Part shown: one piece after another, positions 1-5,328 of the stretch
Layout: every line of letters begins with the position of its first letter
Position numbering within the stretch: position 1 is the stretch's first letter
Assembly (NCBI GenBank): GCA_900313125.1
Contig: OMPZ01000100.1
Location: 1 to 5,328, forward strand
DNA length: 5,328 nucleotides
Source: an uncultured Eubacteriales bacterium
Lineage (GTDB): Bacteria > Bacillota > Clostridia > Oscillospirales > Acutalibacteraceae
Reading direction: 5' to 3'
Position numbers and translations under genes: made by a program
Notes under the pieces: generated by a model
The model's input: only the letters and a program-made list of their open reading frames with translations
Databases searched by the model: none
Told to the model about the DNA's origin: nothing

Positions 1-105
1 CTCCTGTGGAGACCTCTGCAAAGCAGAAGCGCCCGAAGGAAGTGCCCTTGGGGTACACTGACCGACGCGGCAGCGGAGACTGTGCCGAGCCGCGCGGGAC
101 TAATG
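1..105 (+). ncRNA. Possible 6S RNA, 3' part (5' half outside window)
   Basis: This GC-rich stretch is full of small stem-loops and contains no credible protein. CTCC-TGT-GGAG (2-12) and TCTGC-AAA-GCAGA (15-27) are perfect short hairpins. CCCGAAGG and CCTTGGGG (33-54) pair with one mismatch around a six-base loop. After that hairpin comes GGTACACTGACC and then GACGCGGCAGCGGAGAC. From memory, this order resembles the 3' strand of bacterial 6S RNA, where E. coli has a small hairpin, then GTTACAGCC, then GCGGCGGCATCTCGGAGA. 6S RNA binds the housekeeping RNA polymerase holoenzyme by mimicking an open promoter. The 5' strand that would form the closing stem is missing, so the fold cannot be tested here, and the last part (about 67-95) could form a local CGCGG/CCGCG hairpin instead. 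The 3' end is a guess based on the switch to AT-rich sequence. It could be another structured RNA or a leader. Confidence 0.4.
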
Positions 106-163
106 TAGTGCCTTATATAAACTATAAACGCGTAAATAAATTTGTAAATTTTCGTTTTATTAC

Positions 164-192
164 TTGTACTAATGAGAGAATTAGTTTATAAT
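164..192 (+). promoter_or_regulatory. Probable sigma-A-type promoter of the mre operon
   Basis: A perfect TATAAT lies at 187-192, with TTGTAC at 164-169 and a 17-base spacer. Only TTG of the -35 box agrees with consensus, so the assignment rests mainly on the -10 box and the spacing. Transcription would start near 199 and give a leader of about 127 bases before mreB. A second, weaker -10-like TATAAC lies at 280-285 without a convincing -35 box. Read-through from the structured RNA upstream is also possible. Confidence 0.5.
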
Positions 193-218
193 AAATACAG
201 GACTGTAATTTTTTAAAA

Positions 219-263
219 ACACCGGTGTAACGGTTGTGAACGACCGTGTAATTCTTTCGGTCG
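219..263 (+). promoter_or_regulatory. Alternative hairpins in the mreB leader
   Basis: The 10-base palindrome ACACCGGTGT (219-228) is followed by a 7-bp stem ACGGTTG/CGACCGT (230-236 with 241-247) closed by the tetraloop TGAA and containing one G-U pair. The right arm of that stem (CGACCG, 241-246) is also perfectly complementary to CGGTCG at 258-263, so the two stems exclude each other. Neither is followed by a proper U-run, so this is not a clear terminator. A switch or protein-binding role is only a possibility. Confidence 0.3.
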
Positions 264-325
264 CGCTGCCCGGTTTGTCTATAACATCTTCATCATGTAA
301 TATGGATTGAAAGGAAAGATCGGAA

Positions 326-1330
326 ATGTTTGCAAGAGATATAGGTATAGACCTCGGAACGGCTAATACTCTTGTTTATCTGAAGGGGAAGGGCGTTGTG
401 ATGCGCGAGCCCTCGGTCGTTGCCGTTGATACAAGAAACGACGATGTGCTCGCTGTCGGCACTCAGGCGAAGGATATGCTCGGAAGAACGCCCGGTTCGA
501 TCGTTGCGGTAAGACCGCTGCGCGACGGAGTTATCGCCGATTTTGATATCACCGCGACTATGCTCGAAAAGTTCATTCGCGGCACAACTCATACGGGTAT
601 TTTCAGCCACCCGAAGATAGTTATCGCGCTGCCCTCGGGCGTTACCGAGGTAGAGCGCAGAGCCGTTGAGGATGCGGCAGAAAGCGCGGGCGGCAGAAAC
701 ATCGAGCTTATGGAGGAGCCTATGGCAGCCGCACTCGGCGCAGACCTGCCCGTGTTTGAAGCGGTCGGTTCGATGGTCGTAGATATCGGCGGCGGTACGA
801 GCGAGGTCGCAGTCATCAGCTACGGCGATATCGTTCATTCCTGCTCGGTCAGAGTGGCTGGCGATAAGTTCGACGAAGCGATCATCGCATATATAAAGAA
901 AAATCATAATGTTTCGATAGGCGAGCGCACCGCGGAGGACGTGAAGATCCTTATCGGCTCGGCGTTCCCGTATGAAAACGAGGAGCCGATGGAAATAAAG
1001 GGCAGAAACCTCGCCGACGGTATGCCGCTCAACGTCTCCGTAACGCCTGCCGAGATAAGAGACGCGCTTGCAGATCCGTTCTCCATCATCATTGACGCGA
1101 TAAAGCAGACGCTTGAGCAGACTCCGCCGGAGCTTTGCGCCGATATCCTCGACAGAGGTATCATGCTCACGGGCGGCGGCGCGCTTATTCGCGGACTTGA
1201 CAAGCTCATCTCTCAGGAGACGAATATCCCCGTTTACGTTGCGGAGAATCCGCTCGACTGCGTGGCTCTCGGCACGGGAAAAAGACTTGAAATGGACGAG
1301 GATCAGGACTATTTCGGCGATTATGAATAA
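326..1330 (+). CDS. mreB: Rod shape-determining protein MreB (actin-like)
   Basis: MreB is a 334-residue bacterial actin homologue. It forms membrane-attached filaments under the inner face of the membrane and directs side-wall peptidoglycan synthesis. The actin-fold nucleotide motifs are all present. Phosphate 1 is DLGTANTLV at residues 9-17. The connecting segment contains EEPMAAALGA at 130-139. Phosphate 2 is DIGGGTSEV at 153-161. The adenosine motif is LTGGGALIRG at 281-290. The length matches the family, and the N-terminus ARDIGIDLGTANT is typical of Firmicute MreB. The ATG start is supported by AAAGGAAAG at 310-318, seven bases upstream. The last 13 residues are strongly acidic (seven Asp/Glu), which is not rare in MreB. 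It is the first gene of the operon, 12 bases before mreC. A paralogue such as Mbl is possible by sequence alone, but the adjacent mreC and mreD favour MreB. Confidence 0.97.
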   Translation: MFARDIGIDLGTANTLVYLKGKGVVMREPSVVAVDTRNDDVLAVGTQAKDMLGRTPGSIVAVRPLRDGVIADFDITATMLEKFIRGTTHTGIFSHPKIVIALPSGVTEVERRAVEDAAESAGGRNIELMEEPMAAALGADLPVFEAVGSMVVDIGGGTSEVAVISYGDIVHSCSVRVAGDKFDEAIIAYIKKNHNVSIGERTAEDVKILIGSAFPYENEEPMEIKGRNLADGMPLNVSVTPAEIRDALADPFSIIIDAIKQTLEQTPPELCADILDRGIMLTGGGALIRGLDKLISQETNIPVYVAENPLDCVALGTGKRLEMDEDQDYFGDYE

Positions 1331-1342
1331 TTGGGGCTGTTT

Positions 1343-2197
1343 ATGAAAGAACACAATTACGCAAAAAAAATCCTTCTCACTACGTTTATCGTTCTGCTTG
1401 TGACGGCAGTTGTTACCGCGGCTGTGGATAAGAACATTTTCTCCGACGTCTACACCGCCGTGTCGAAACCGTTCCAGCAGACGACAGCCGCGCTCGCTCA
1501 GGACTCCGCAGGCGGCAAAACGCGCGAGGAGCTTTTGGCGGAAAACTCCGAGCTTCATGAGGAGATAAACGACCTTGTAAGCCGCGTTATAGATTACGAC
1601 GAGGTCAAGAAGGAAAATGAGGTACTGAGAAAGTACTACGGCATAAAAGACGATCACCCGGACTACGGCATTGCTGTGGCGAACGTTATCCGCCGTGACC
1701 CTAACGACGATTTCTACGGGTTCACGATCGACAAGGGCAGCCGCGACGATGTAAGCCGCGGCGACCCCGTTATAAACGACGGCGGTCTTGTCGGCTGGAT
1801 AAGCGAGGTAAACGTCACGACAAGCAAGGTGACTACGCTGCTTTCGCCCGAAGCGAAGGTCGGCGCTATGGATCAGAAAACGCACGACAGCGGTATCGCC
1901 ACGGGCAGCGCGTCGCTCTGCGACAACGGCGAGCTGATGCTTTCGGTCATCTCCGCCGACAACAAGATCGCGCAGGGAGATATCGTCATAACCACGGGCG
2001 TGGGCGGAGTTTACCCGTCCGACATAGTTATAGGAAAGGTCACGCGTCTGGGCTACAACGAGTTTGACACAACGCCCTACGCCGTTATCAAGCCGTATAC
2101 CGATCTGAAAACTGTTTCCGACGTCGTTGTGATAACCTCCTTCGACGGGCAGGGCGTCATAGAGGAACCGTCCGATACGGACACGGAGAAGAAGTGA
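1343..2197 (+). CDS. mreC: Rod shape-determining protein MreC
   Basis: This 284-residue bitopic membrane protein scaffolds the elongasome and is known to activate PBP2. A short basic cytoplasmic start (MKEHNYAKK) precedes one membrane helix at about residues 10-28. A charged heptad-rich coiled coil follows at about 60-100 (TREELLAENSELHEEI onward, ending near ENEVLRKYYG). The extracellular beta-domain then shows typical MreC motifs: RRDPNDDFYGFTIDKGS, GLVGWISEV, and near the end GDIVITTGVGGVYPSDIVIGKV. I chose ATG 1343 over the in-frame TTG at 1331: it has GGGG at 1333-1336 at workable spacing, and the TTG directly abuts the mreB stop without a ribosome binding site. The tail after the beta-domain is short and charged. 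The TGA stop (2195-2197) lies within the left arm of the downstream repeat element, so the last residues may have been altered when the element arrived. Confidence 0.95.
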   Translation: MKEHNYAKKILLTTFIVLLVTAVVTAAVDKNIFSDVYTAVSKPFQQTTAALAQDSAGGKTREELLAENSELHEEINDLVSRVIDYDEVKKENEVLRKYYGIKDDHPDYGIAVANVIRRDPNDDFYGFTIDKGSRDDVSRGDPVINDGGLVGWISEVNVTTSKVTTLLSPEAKVGAMDQKTHDSGIATGSASLCDNGELMLSVISADNKIAQGDIVITTGVGGVYPSDIVIGKVTRLGYNEFDTTPYAVIKPYTDLKTVSDVVVITSFDGQGVIEEPSDTDTEKK

Positions 2198-2393
2198 ATA
2201 ATGAATAGTGAAAAATAAATAATGAATAATTGCGGAAAAGCCTGCGGCTTTTGATCATATTGATCTGTGTGATCCGATACTTTTCGATCGCGGAAATAAT
2301 TGGCGATATTCATAAATTTTGACCGCGCTATAAAACAGGAGCGCCAGCGACTCCGCAATTATTCATTTTTCAATATTCATTCTTCATTATTCA
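2195..2393. repeat. MITE-like inverted-repeat element, long form (copy 1)
   Basis: This element fills almost the whole mreC-mreD gap. Inner arms AATGAATAATTGCGGA (2221-2236) and its exact reverse complement (2352-2367) form a perfect 16-bp inverted repeat. Imperfect AT-rich tails built from GAATAAT/TTCATT units continue outward to TGAATAATGAA (2195-2205) and its reverse complement (2383-2393). Near the right arm is a core (2321-2355) reading GACCGC, GCT, AAAACAGGAGCG, GCGACTCCG, which recurs in the element after PBP2. The middle (about 2239-2320) has no counterpart in the other copy. No open reading frame of substance and no transposase are present, so any movement would depend on an enzyme elsewhere. 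No target duplication is evident, partly because the tails are low-complexity. A non-mobile REP-like structural repeat is the alternative. Confidence 0.75.
2236..2252 (+). terminator. Terminator-like hairpin inside repeat copy 1
   Basis: AAAAGCC-TGC-GGCTTTT is a perfect 7-bp stem with a three-base loop ending in four T residues, and it would look alike from either strand. The GC part is only three pairs, so it would be a weak intrinsic terminator at best. It could partly uncouple mreB-mreC from mreD-PBP2 or protect the 3' end of a processed mreBC message. Confidence 0.3.
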
Positions 2394-2400
2394 TTAAACC

Positions 2401-2410
2401 AAAAGGGGGG
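2401..2410 (+). promoter_or_regulatory. Strong ribosome binding site deciding the GTG start of mreD
   Basis: AAAAGGGGGG sits immediately after the repeat element, and its G-run ends eight bases before the GTG at 2419. Another GTG at 2412 lies in a different frame and is too close to the purine run. This supports GTG 2419 as the mreD start, and no ATG in the mreD frame lies nearby. Confidence 0.7.
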
Positions 2411-2418
2411 TGTGACCG

Positions 2419-3015
2419 GTGATACCGCGAAAATATTTCCGCTACGCGCTTTACGCGCTCGAGCTGCTTTTGTTATATGTCATAGAGGGTACGCCGGGTC
2501 TGCTGCCCGTTATATATCTGGCACGGCCGCTGCTGTTGGTGTCGGCTGCCGTTTCGGCCGCCGCGTTCGAGCTGCCGTATTTTTCTCTTTTTTACGGCGT
2601 CGCCTGCGGAATAGTCATTGACATAGGCACGGGCGGCGTTATGGGTCTTTCGTCGATCATACTCGGCTTTATCTGCTATTATGAATCGAGCTGGAATGAC
2701 AAGTACATCAAAAACAACATTTACTTCGCGCTGCTTTACAGCGCCGTCGCGTCGGCTGCCGTTATCGGCATGAAGTTCTTCGTGTTCTGCTACATCAGGC
2801 AGTTCGGCGGCGTGTTTGAAATATTCAAAGAGCATTACGTTACGCGAATGCTGTATACATGGGCGGTAACGCCGCTCGTGTACGTTCTTTCCTTCGGAAT
2901 ATCGCGGACGTTCACAAAAGAAAAGCGAAAGATAAAGGTAAAGAAAAGAAAGCGTGTTCCGCCGTCGCAGCGTTCGAGCGCAAGCAGACGGCGCGCCAAG
3001 AGGATCGAGAATTAG
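2419..3015 (+). CDS. mreD: Rod shape-determining protein MreD
   Basis: This 198-residue polytopic membrane protein is the MreD partner of MreC in the elongasome. Several hydrophobic segments are visible, at about residues 10-22, 28-49, 54-67, 74-88, 101-125 and 144-161. The most diagnostic stretch is FYGVACGIVIDIGTGGVMGL at 58-77, matching the family pattern of a helix with an Asp and a Gly-Gly turn. The C-terminus (166-198) is a hydrophilic tail with 16 Lys/Arg among 33 residues, presumably cytoplasmic. It makes this protein somewhat longer than the roughly 160-180 residues usual for MreD. Sequence is poorly conserved in this family, so the call also leans on its place between mreC and the PBP2 gene. 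Translation starts at GTG behind a strong ribosome binding site, and PBP2 begins 14 bases after the stop. Confidence 0.9.
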   Translation: MIPRKYFRYALYALELLLLYVIEGTPGLLPVIYLARPLLLVSAAVSAAAFELPYFSLFYGVACGIVIDIGTGGVMGLSSIILGFICYYESSWNDKYIKNNIYFALLYSAVASAAVIGMKFFVFCYIRQFGGVFEIFKEHYVTRMLYTWAVTPLVYVLSFGISRTFTKEKRKIKVKKRKRVPPSQRSSASRRRAKRIEN

Positions 3016-3029
3016 AGAGAGGGAACGAA

Positions 3030-5018
3030 ATGCACAAGGGCGAGGACAACAACAGCATAGCAAGCGTCAGGGCGGCTATCTGCGCGCTGCTGACGGTCGC
3101 TGTTTTCGCGGCGTTTGCGGTCAGGCTCTTCTCGTGGCAGATAATCAAAAGCGACGACTATCAGGACGACGCGCTCTCGTCGGCGACCTACACCATGACG
3201 ACGGACGCGAGCCGCGGCGAGATACTCGACAAAAACGGCAAGGAGCTCGTGATAAACGACGCGGGCTACAATATTATTTTCAACAAGCTCTACATGAAAG
3301 AGGGCACGGAAAACGAGGTCATCGACAAGCTGATAAAGCTTATGGATATCCGCCGCGAAGCGTGGATAGACGCCCTGCCCGTATATATCGACTCAAACGG
3401 CGAGTATCAATTCAAAGAAAACAATGAGGCGACCATCGACTTCATTAAGAGCAAGGCTATGCTCGATATGAATAAGTACGCGACCGCAAACGACTGCATG
3501 GCAGCGTTCGAGGAGCGTTTCGACCTTGAAGAAAGCGAATATACTCAAAAAGAAAAGCGCGATATCATAAGCGTCCGCTACAACATGGAGTTCAAGGGCT
3601 ACTCTAACTCCACTCCGTACCGCTTTGCTGAGAATATCAGCCGCGACATGATCGCGATAGTTCTCGAAAACTCGCAGGGCTTCCCCGGCGTTGAGTGCGC
3701 AAGCTCGTTTGTGCGCTACTACAAGGAGGGCGCGCTGCTGCCGCACATTATCGGCTCGGTGGGAGCTATTTCTCAGGAGGAGTACGACTCTCTTAAGGAC
3801 AAGGGTTACACTCTCGACGACACGCTCGGCAAAAGCGGCATAGAAGCCGCGCTGGAGGAATACCTCAAGGGAGTGAGCGGCGAGAAGAGGATAACGAAAA
3901 CGTCAGACGGCGCGATAGTAGACGAGGTCGAGACCGTGCGCGCCGTTCCGGGCAACACGGTGTACCTGACGATCGATTCACGCCTTCAGGACGCAACCAA
4001 TAAGGCGCTCGAAAAGAACGTGAAGGAGGCGGGCAAGTCCTACTCCGACTGCGTTGCGGGAGCCGCCGTTATGATCGACCTTGACGATTTTTCCGTGCTG
4101 GCAAGCTCGACTTATCCGTCTTACGATCAGCAGAAATATATGACCGACGAGGATTATTACAACAAGCTCATCGGCGACCCGAATCTGCCGCTGTTTGACA
4201 GATCATTAACGGGCAACTTCATCGTCGGCTCGACGTTCAAGCCGTGCGTTGCGGCAGCGGCTCTTGAAGAGGGGCTTATCACGAAAAGCTCGACCATCTT
4301 TTGCAGTCAGAATTACGACTACTATAAGACCGACATTATCCGATGCATGGGCTACCACTCAAGCGAAAACGTAGAGGACGCGCTCAGAGATTCGTGCAAC
4401 TACTACTTCGCGGAGGTGGGCAGACGGCTCGGCATAGAGTCTATGGACTTTTACGCTGAGCGGTTCGGTCTCGGCGTGAGTACAGGCATCGAGCTGTACG
4501 AAAGCCGCGGCATTCTCGCAGGGCGCGACTCGCAGACGTGGTTTGAGGGCAACACCTGTCAGGCGGCTATCGGTCAGTCGGACAACGCGTTCACTCCCAT
4601 ACAGCTCGCGACGTACGCAGCTACGATAGCGAACGACGGCGTTCGCCTGCGCACTCACTTTGTAGACAAGATAACGGACTACACGAAAACGGAGACGATA
4701 CTCGACAACGGAACGCCCGACGTCGTTGAGACAGCCGGCATCTCTACCGAGAATATGCGTATCGTCAAGGAGGGCATGAGACAGGTCGCGACCTCCGGAA
4801 CGGCAAAGGACGTTTTCGCAAAGTACAAGGTGCCGATAGCGGCAAAAACAGGTACAGCCGAAAACATAGGCACGGACAACGTGACGTTTATCGCCTTCGC
4901 GCCCTACGACGACCCGAAGGTAGCTCTCGCCGTTGTTATCGAACACGGCGGAAAGGGCACATACTCGATGAATACCGCCAAGGCAATGCTCGACGAGTAT
5001 TTCAAATATTACAAATAA
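3030..5018 (+). CDS. mrdA: Class B penicillin-binding protein 2 (MrdA family, D,D-transpeptidase)
   Basis: This 662-residue membrane-anchored transpeptidase crosslinks peptidoglycan during cell elongation. A membrane anchor lies at about residues 14-34. The N-terminal pedestal domain begins with SRGEILDKNG (61-70) and contains PHIIGSVG and GKSGIE (267-272). The transpeptidase domain starts near VPGNTVYLTID (about 306-316). Its catalytic motifs are complete: STFK with nucleophile Ser401 and Lys404, SCN at 455-457, and KTGT at 606-609. GQSDNAFTPIQLATYAATIANDG before the KTG motif is also typical of PBP2. There is no glycosyltransferase domain, so a SEDS protein such as RodA should supply that activity. 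The frame stays open upstream to an ATG at 2859 inside mreD. I chose ATG 3030 because AGAGAGGG precedes it at good spacing and its N-terminus leads straight into the anchor. Cys425, Cys439 and His443 cluster between the first two motifs. Confidence 0.95.
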   Translation: MHKGEDNNSIASVRAAICALLTVAVFAAFAVRLFSWQIIKSDDYQDDALSSATYTMTTDASRGEILDKNGKELVINDAGYNIIFNKLYMKEGTENEVIDKLIKLMDIRREAWIDALPVYIDSNGEYQFKENNEATIDFIKSKAMLDMNKYATANDCMAAFEERFDLEESEYTQKEKRDIISVRYNMEFKGYSNSTPYRFAENISRDMIAIVLENSQGFPGVECASSFVRYYKEGALLPHIIGSVGAISQEEYDSLKDKGYTLDDTLGKSGIEAALEEYLKGVSGEKRITKTSDGAIVDEVETVRAVPGNTVYLTIDSRLQDATNKALEKNVKEAGKSYSDCVAGAAVMIDLDDFSVLASSTYPSYDQQKYMTDEDYYNKLIGDPNLPLFDRSLTGNFIVGSTFKPCVAAAALEEGLITKSSTIFCSQNYDYYKTDIIRCMGYHSSENVEDALRDSCNYYFAEVGRRLGIESMDFYAERFGLGVSTGIELYESRGILAGRDSQTWFEGNTCQAAIGQSDNAFTPIQLATYAATIANDGVRLRTHFVDKITDYTKTETILDNGTPDVVETAGISTENMRIVKEGMRQVATSGTAKDVFAKYKVPIAAKTGTAENIGTDNVTFIAFAPYDDPKVALAVVIEHGGKGTYSMNTAKAMLDEYFKYYK

Positions 5019-5046
5019 AACGGCTTATGAATGAGTTGAGATTTTT

Positions 5047-5145
5047 CTGAAAACTTAAAACTGAAAAATGAATAATAACGGAAGACCGCTTCGCTAAAAA
5101 CAGGAGCGAAGCGACTCCGATATTTTTAAGTTTTCAGTCTTAAGT
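5047..5145. repeat. MITE-like inverted-repeat element, short form (copy 2)
   Basis: The second member of the repeat family follows PBP2. Its core (5084-5119) matches copy 1: GACCGC, then AAAACAGGAGCG, then GCGACTCCG. Its left side also carries AATGAATAAT (5067-5076) followed two bases later by CGGAA, as in copy 1. The outer arms differ: CTGAAAACTTAAAA (5047-5060) is exactly complementary to 5124-5137, and ACTTAAAACTGAAAA (5053-5067) matches the reverse complement of 5131-5145 with one mismatch. CGGAA and GACCGC are essentially fused here, whereas about 80 bases separate them in copy 1. No protein is encoded. Confidence 0.75.
5087..5127 (+). terminator. Probable terminator of the mre operon, formed by repeat copy 2
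   Basis: CGCTTCGCT (5087-5095) and AGCGAAGCG (5105-5113) form a perfect 9-bp GC-rich stem around the loop AAAAACAGG. A T-run follows at 5123-5127, but ten bases after the stem, farther than in a canonical intrinsic terminator. The flanking arms extend the structure into a long rod. No other terminator is visible between PBP2 and the next promoter. An alternative fold pairs GGAGCG with CGACTCC (5103-5118). Confidence 0.5.
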
Positions 5146-5214
5146 TAATAACATTGGGTACTCCCGCCCGCCGGAGATATCATTCAAAAGCTCTGTTATA
5201 AATAATAAAAAGAC

Positions 5215-5244
5215 TTCACACAAGCGGCAGATATATGTTATAAT
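5215..5244 (+). promoter_or_regulatory. Strong extended -10 promoter of the downstream gene
   Basis: TTCACA (5215-5220, five of six matches to consensus) and a perfect TATAAT (5239-5244) are separated by 18 bases. TG at 5236-5237 makes it an extended -10 promoter. Transcription would start near 5251, only about 16 bases before the ATG at 5267, leaving room for little more than the ribosome binding site. The sequence just upstream (5198-5214) is A/T-rich, which could serve as an UP element. Confidence 0.75.
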
Positions 5245-5266
5245 GAAAATGAAAGGAAATCACCGA

Positions 5267-5328
5267 ATGAGCAATTATTCTCACAGAGGCTATGAGCACA
5301 GGACCGGCGGTTACGGACGGCGCAGACA
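5267..5328 (+). CDS. Start of an unidentified protein, cut by the window end
   Basis: Twenty codons are visible, beginning MSNYSHRGYEHRTGGYGRRR. The ATG is preceded by AAAGGAAA (5252-5259) with a seven-base gap and by a strong promoter, so this is very likely a real gene with its own transcription unit. The visible residues are hydrophilic and rich in Arg, Gly, Tyr and His, with no signal peptide or membrane helix so far. They could be a disordered cytoplasmic N-terminus. I do not recognise the family. rodA or min genes sometimes follow mre operons, but nothing here supports them. Confidence 0.7.
   Translation, partial: MSNYSHRGYEHRTGGYGRRR

Noticed and set aside
6..191. A 61-codon + strand frame starting with GTG
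   Set aside because: It runs through the structured GC-rich stretch and into AT-rich spacer. It has no ribosome binding site or protein-like composition, and the sequence looks like structured RNA.
293..1885. A 530-codon open frame on the - strand across mreB and mreC
   Set aside because: It lies antisense to two clear genes. Its Arg/Val/His/Cys-rich composition shows no recognisable domain and fits the mirror of GC-biased codons.
2077..2358. A 93-codon - strand frame spanning the mreC end and repeat copy 1
   Set aside because: Its sequence is largely a translation of the low-complexity repeat arms (FIIYFSLFIIHFF) and the antisense of mreC. It shows no start signal.
2221..2367. A CRISPR array or tandem-repeat locus in the mreC-mreD gap
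   Set aside because: The repeats are inverted arms plus AT-rich units, not regularly spaced direct repeats with unique spacers.
2859..3029. A 57-residue N-terminal extension of PBP2 starting at ATG 2859
   Set aside because: It would overlap mreD and put a long basic segment before the membrane anchor. ATG 3030 has a good ribosome binding site and gives the usual PBP2 N-terminus.
2473..3063. A 196-codon - strand frame antisense to mreD
   Set aside because: It is a shadow of mreD with no domain and an unlikely Cys/Arg-rich composition.
4359..4946. A 195-codon - strand frame antisense to the PBP2 transpeptidase domain
   Set aside because: The coding strand carries intact catalytic motifs over this range, and the antisense product is Arg/Val/Cys-rich with no known family.
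5161..5176. CTCC...GGAG hairpin as a terminator
   Set aside because: Only four base pairs with an eight-base loop and no T-run, too weak to call.

Overview
The window carries the rod-shape/elongasome operon of a Gram-positive bacterium of the Clostridia type, all on the + strand: mreB, mreC, mreD and a class B penicillin-binding protein of the PBP2/MrdA family. A gut Clostridia lineage such as Oscillospirales/Ruminococcaceae is my inference. It rests on the compact mreBCD-PBP2 order, AAAGGAAA-type Shine-Dalgarno sites, moderately GC-rich genes with AT-rich spacers, and short repeats carrying a CAGGAGCG...GCGACTCCG core. No marker gene in the window fixes the taxon.

Layout: 1 to about 105 is a GC-rich, strongly structured stretch with no credible protein. 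It resembles the 3' part of a 6S RNA, but the 5' half lies outside the window. From 106 to 325 there is an AT-rich leader with a probable promoter (164-192) and overlapping hairpins ahead of mreB. mreB (326-1330) and mreC (1343-2197) are 12 bases apart. A 221-base gap then holds a MITE-like repeat whose left arm contains the mreC stop codon. mreD (2419-3015, GTG start behind a strong purine-rich ribosome binding site) and the PBP2 gene (3030-5018) are 14 bases apart. A second, shorter copy of the same repeat family (5047-5145) follows PBP2 and probably acts as the operon terminator. A strong extended -10 promoter (5215-5244) then drives an unrecognised gene that begins at 5267 and runs off the window.

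How the genes work together: MreB is the actin-like cytoplasmic filament. MreC is the bitopic scaffold outside the membrane and MreD its polytopic partner. PBP2 is the transpeptidase that crosslinks peptidoglycan during side-wall elongation. The SEDS glycosyltransferase partner RodA is not in the window.

The genes themselves are ordinary. What deserves a second look is the pair of divergent but clearly related repeat elements bracketing mreD-PBP2, the 6S-like RNA at the left edge, the alternative hairpins in the mreB leader, and a Cys/Cys/His cluster near the PBP2 active site.
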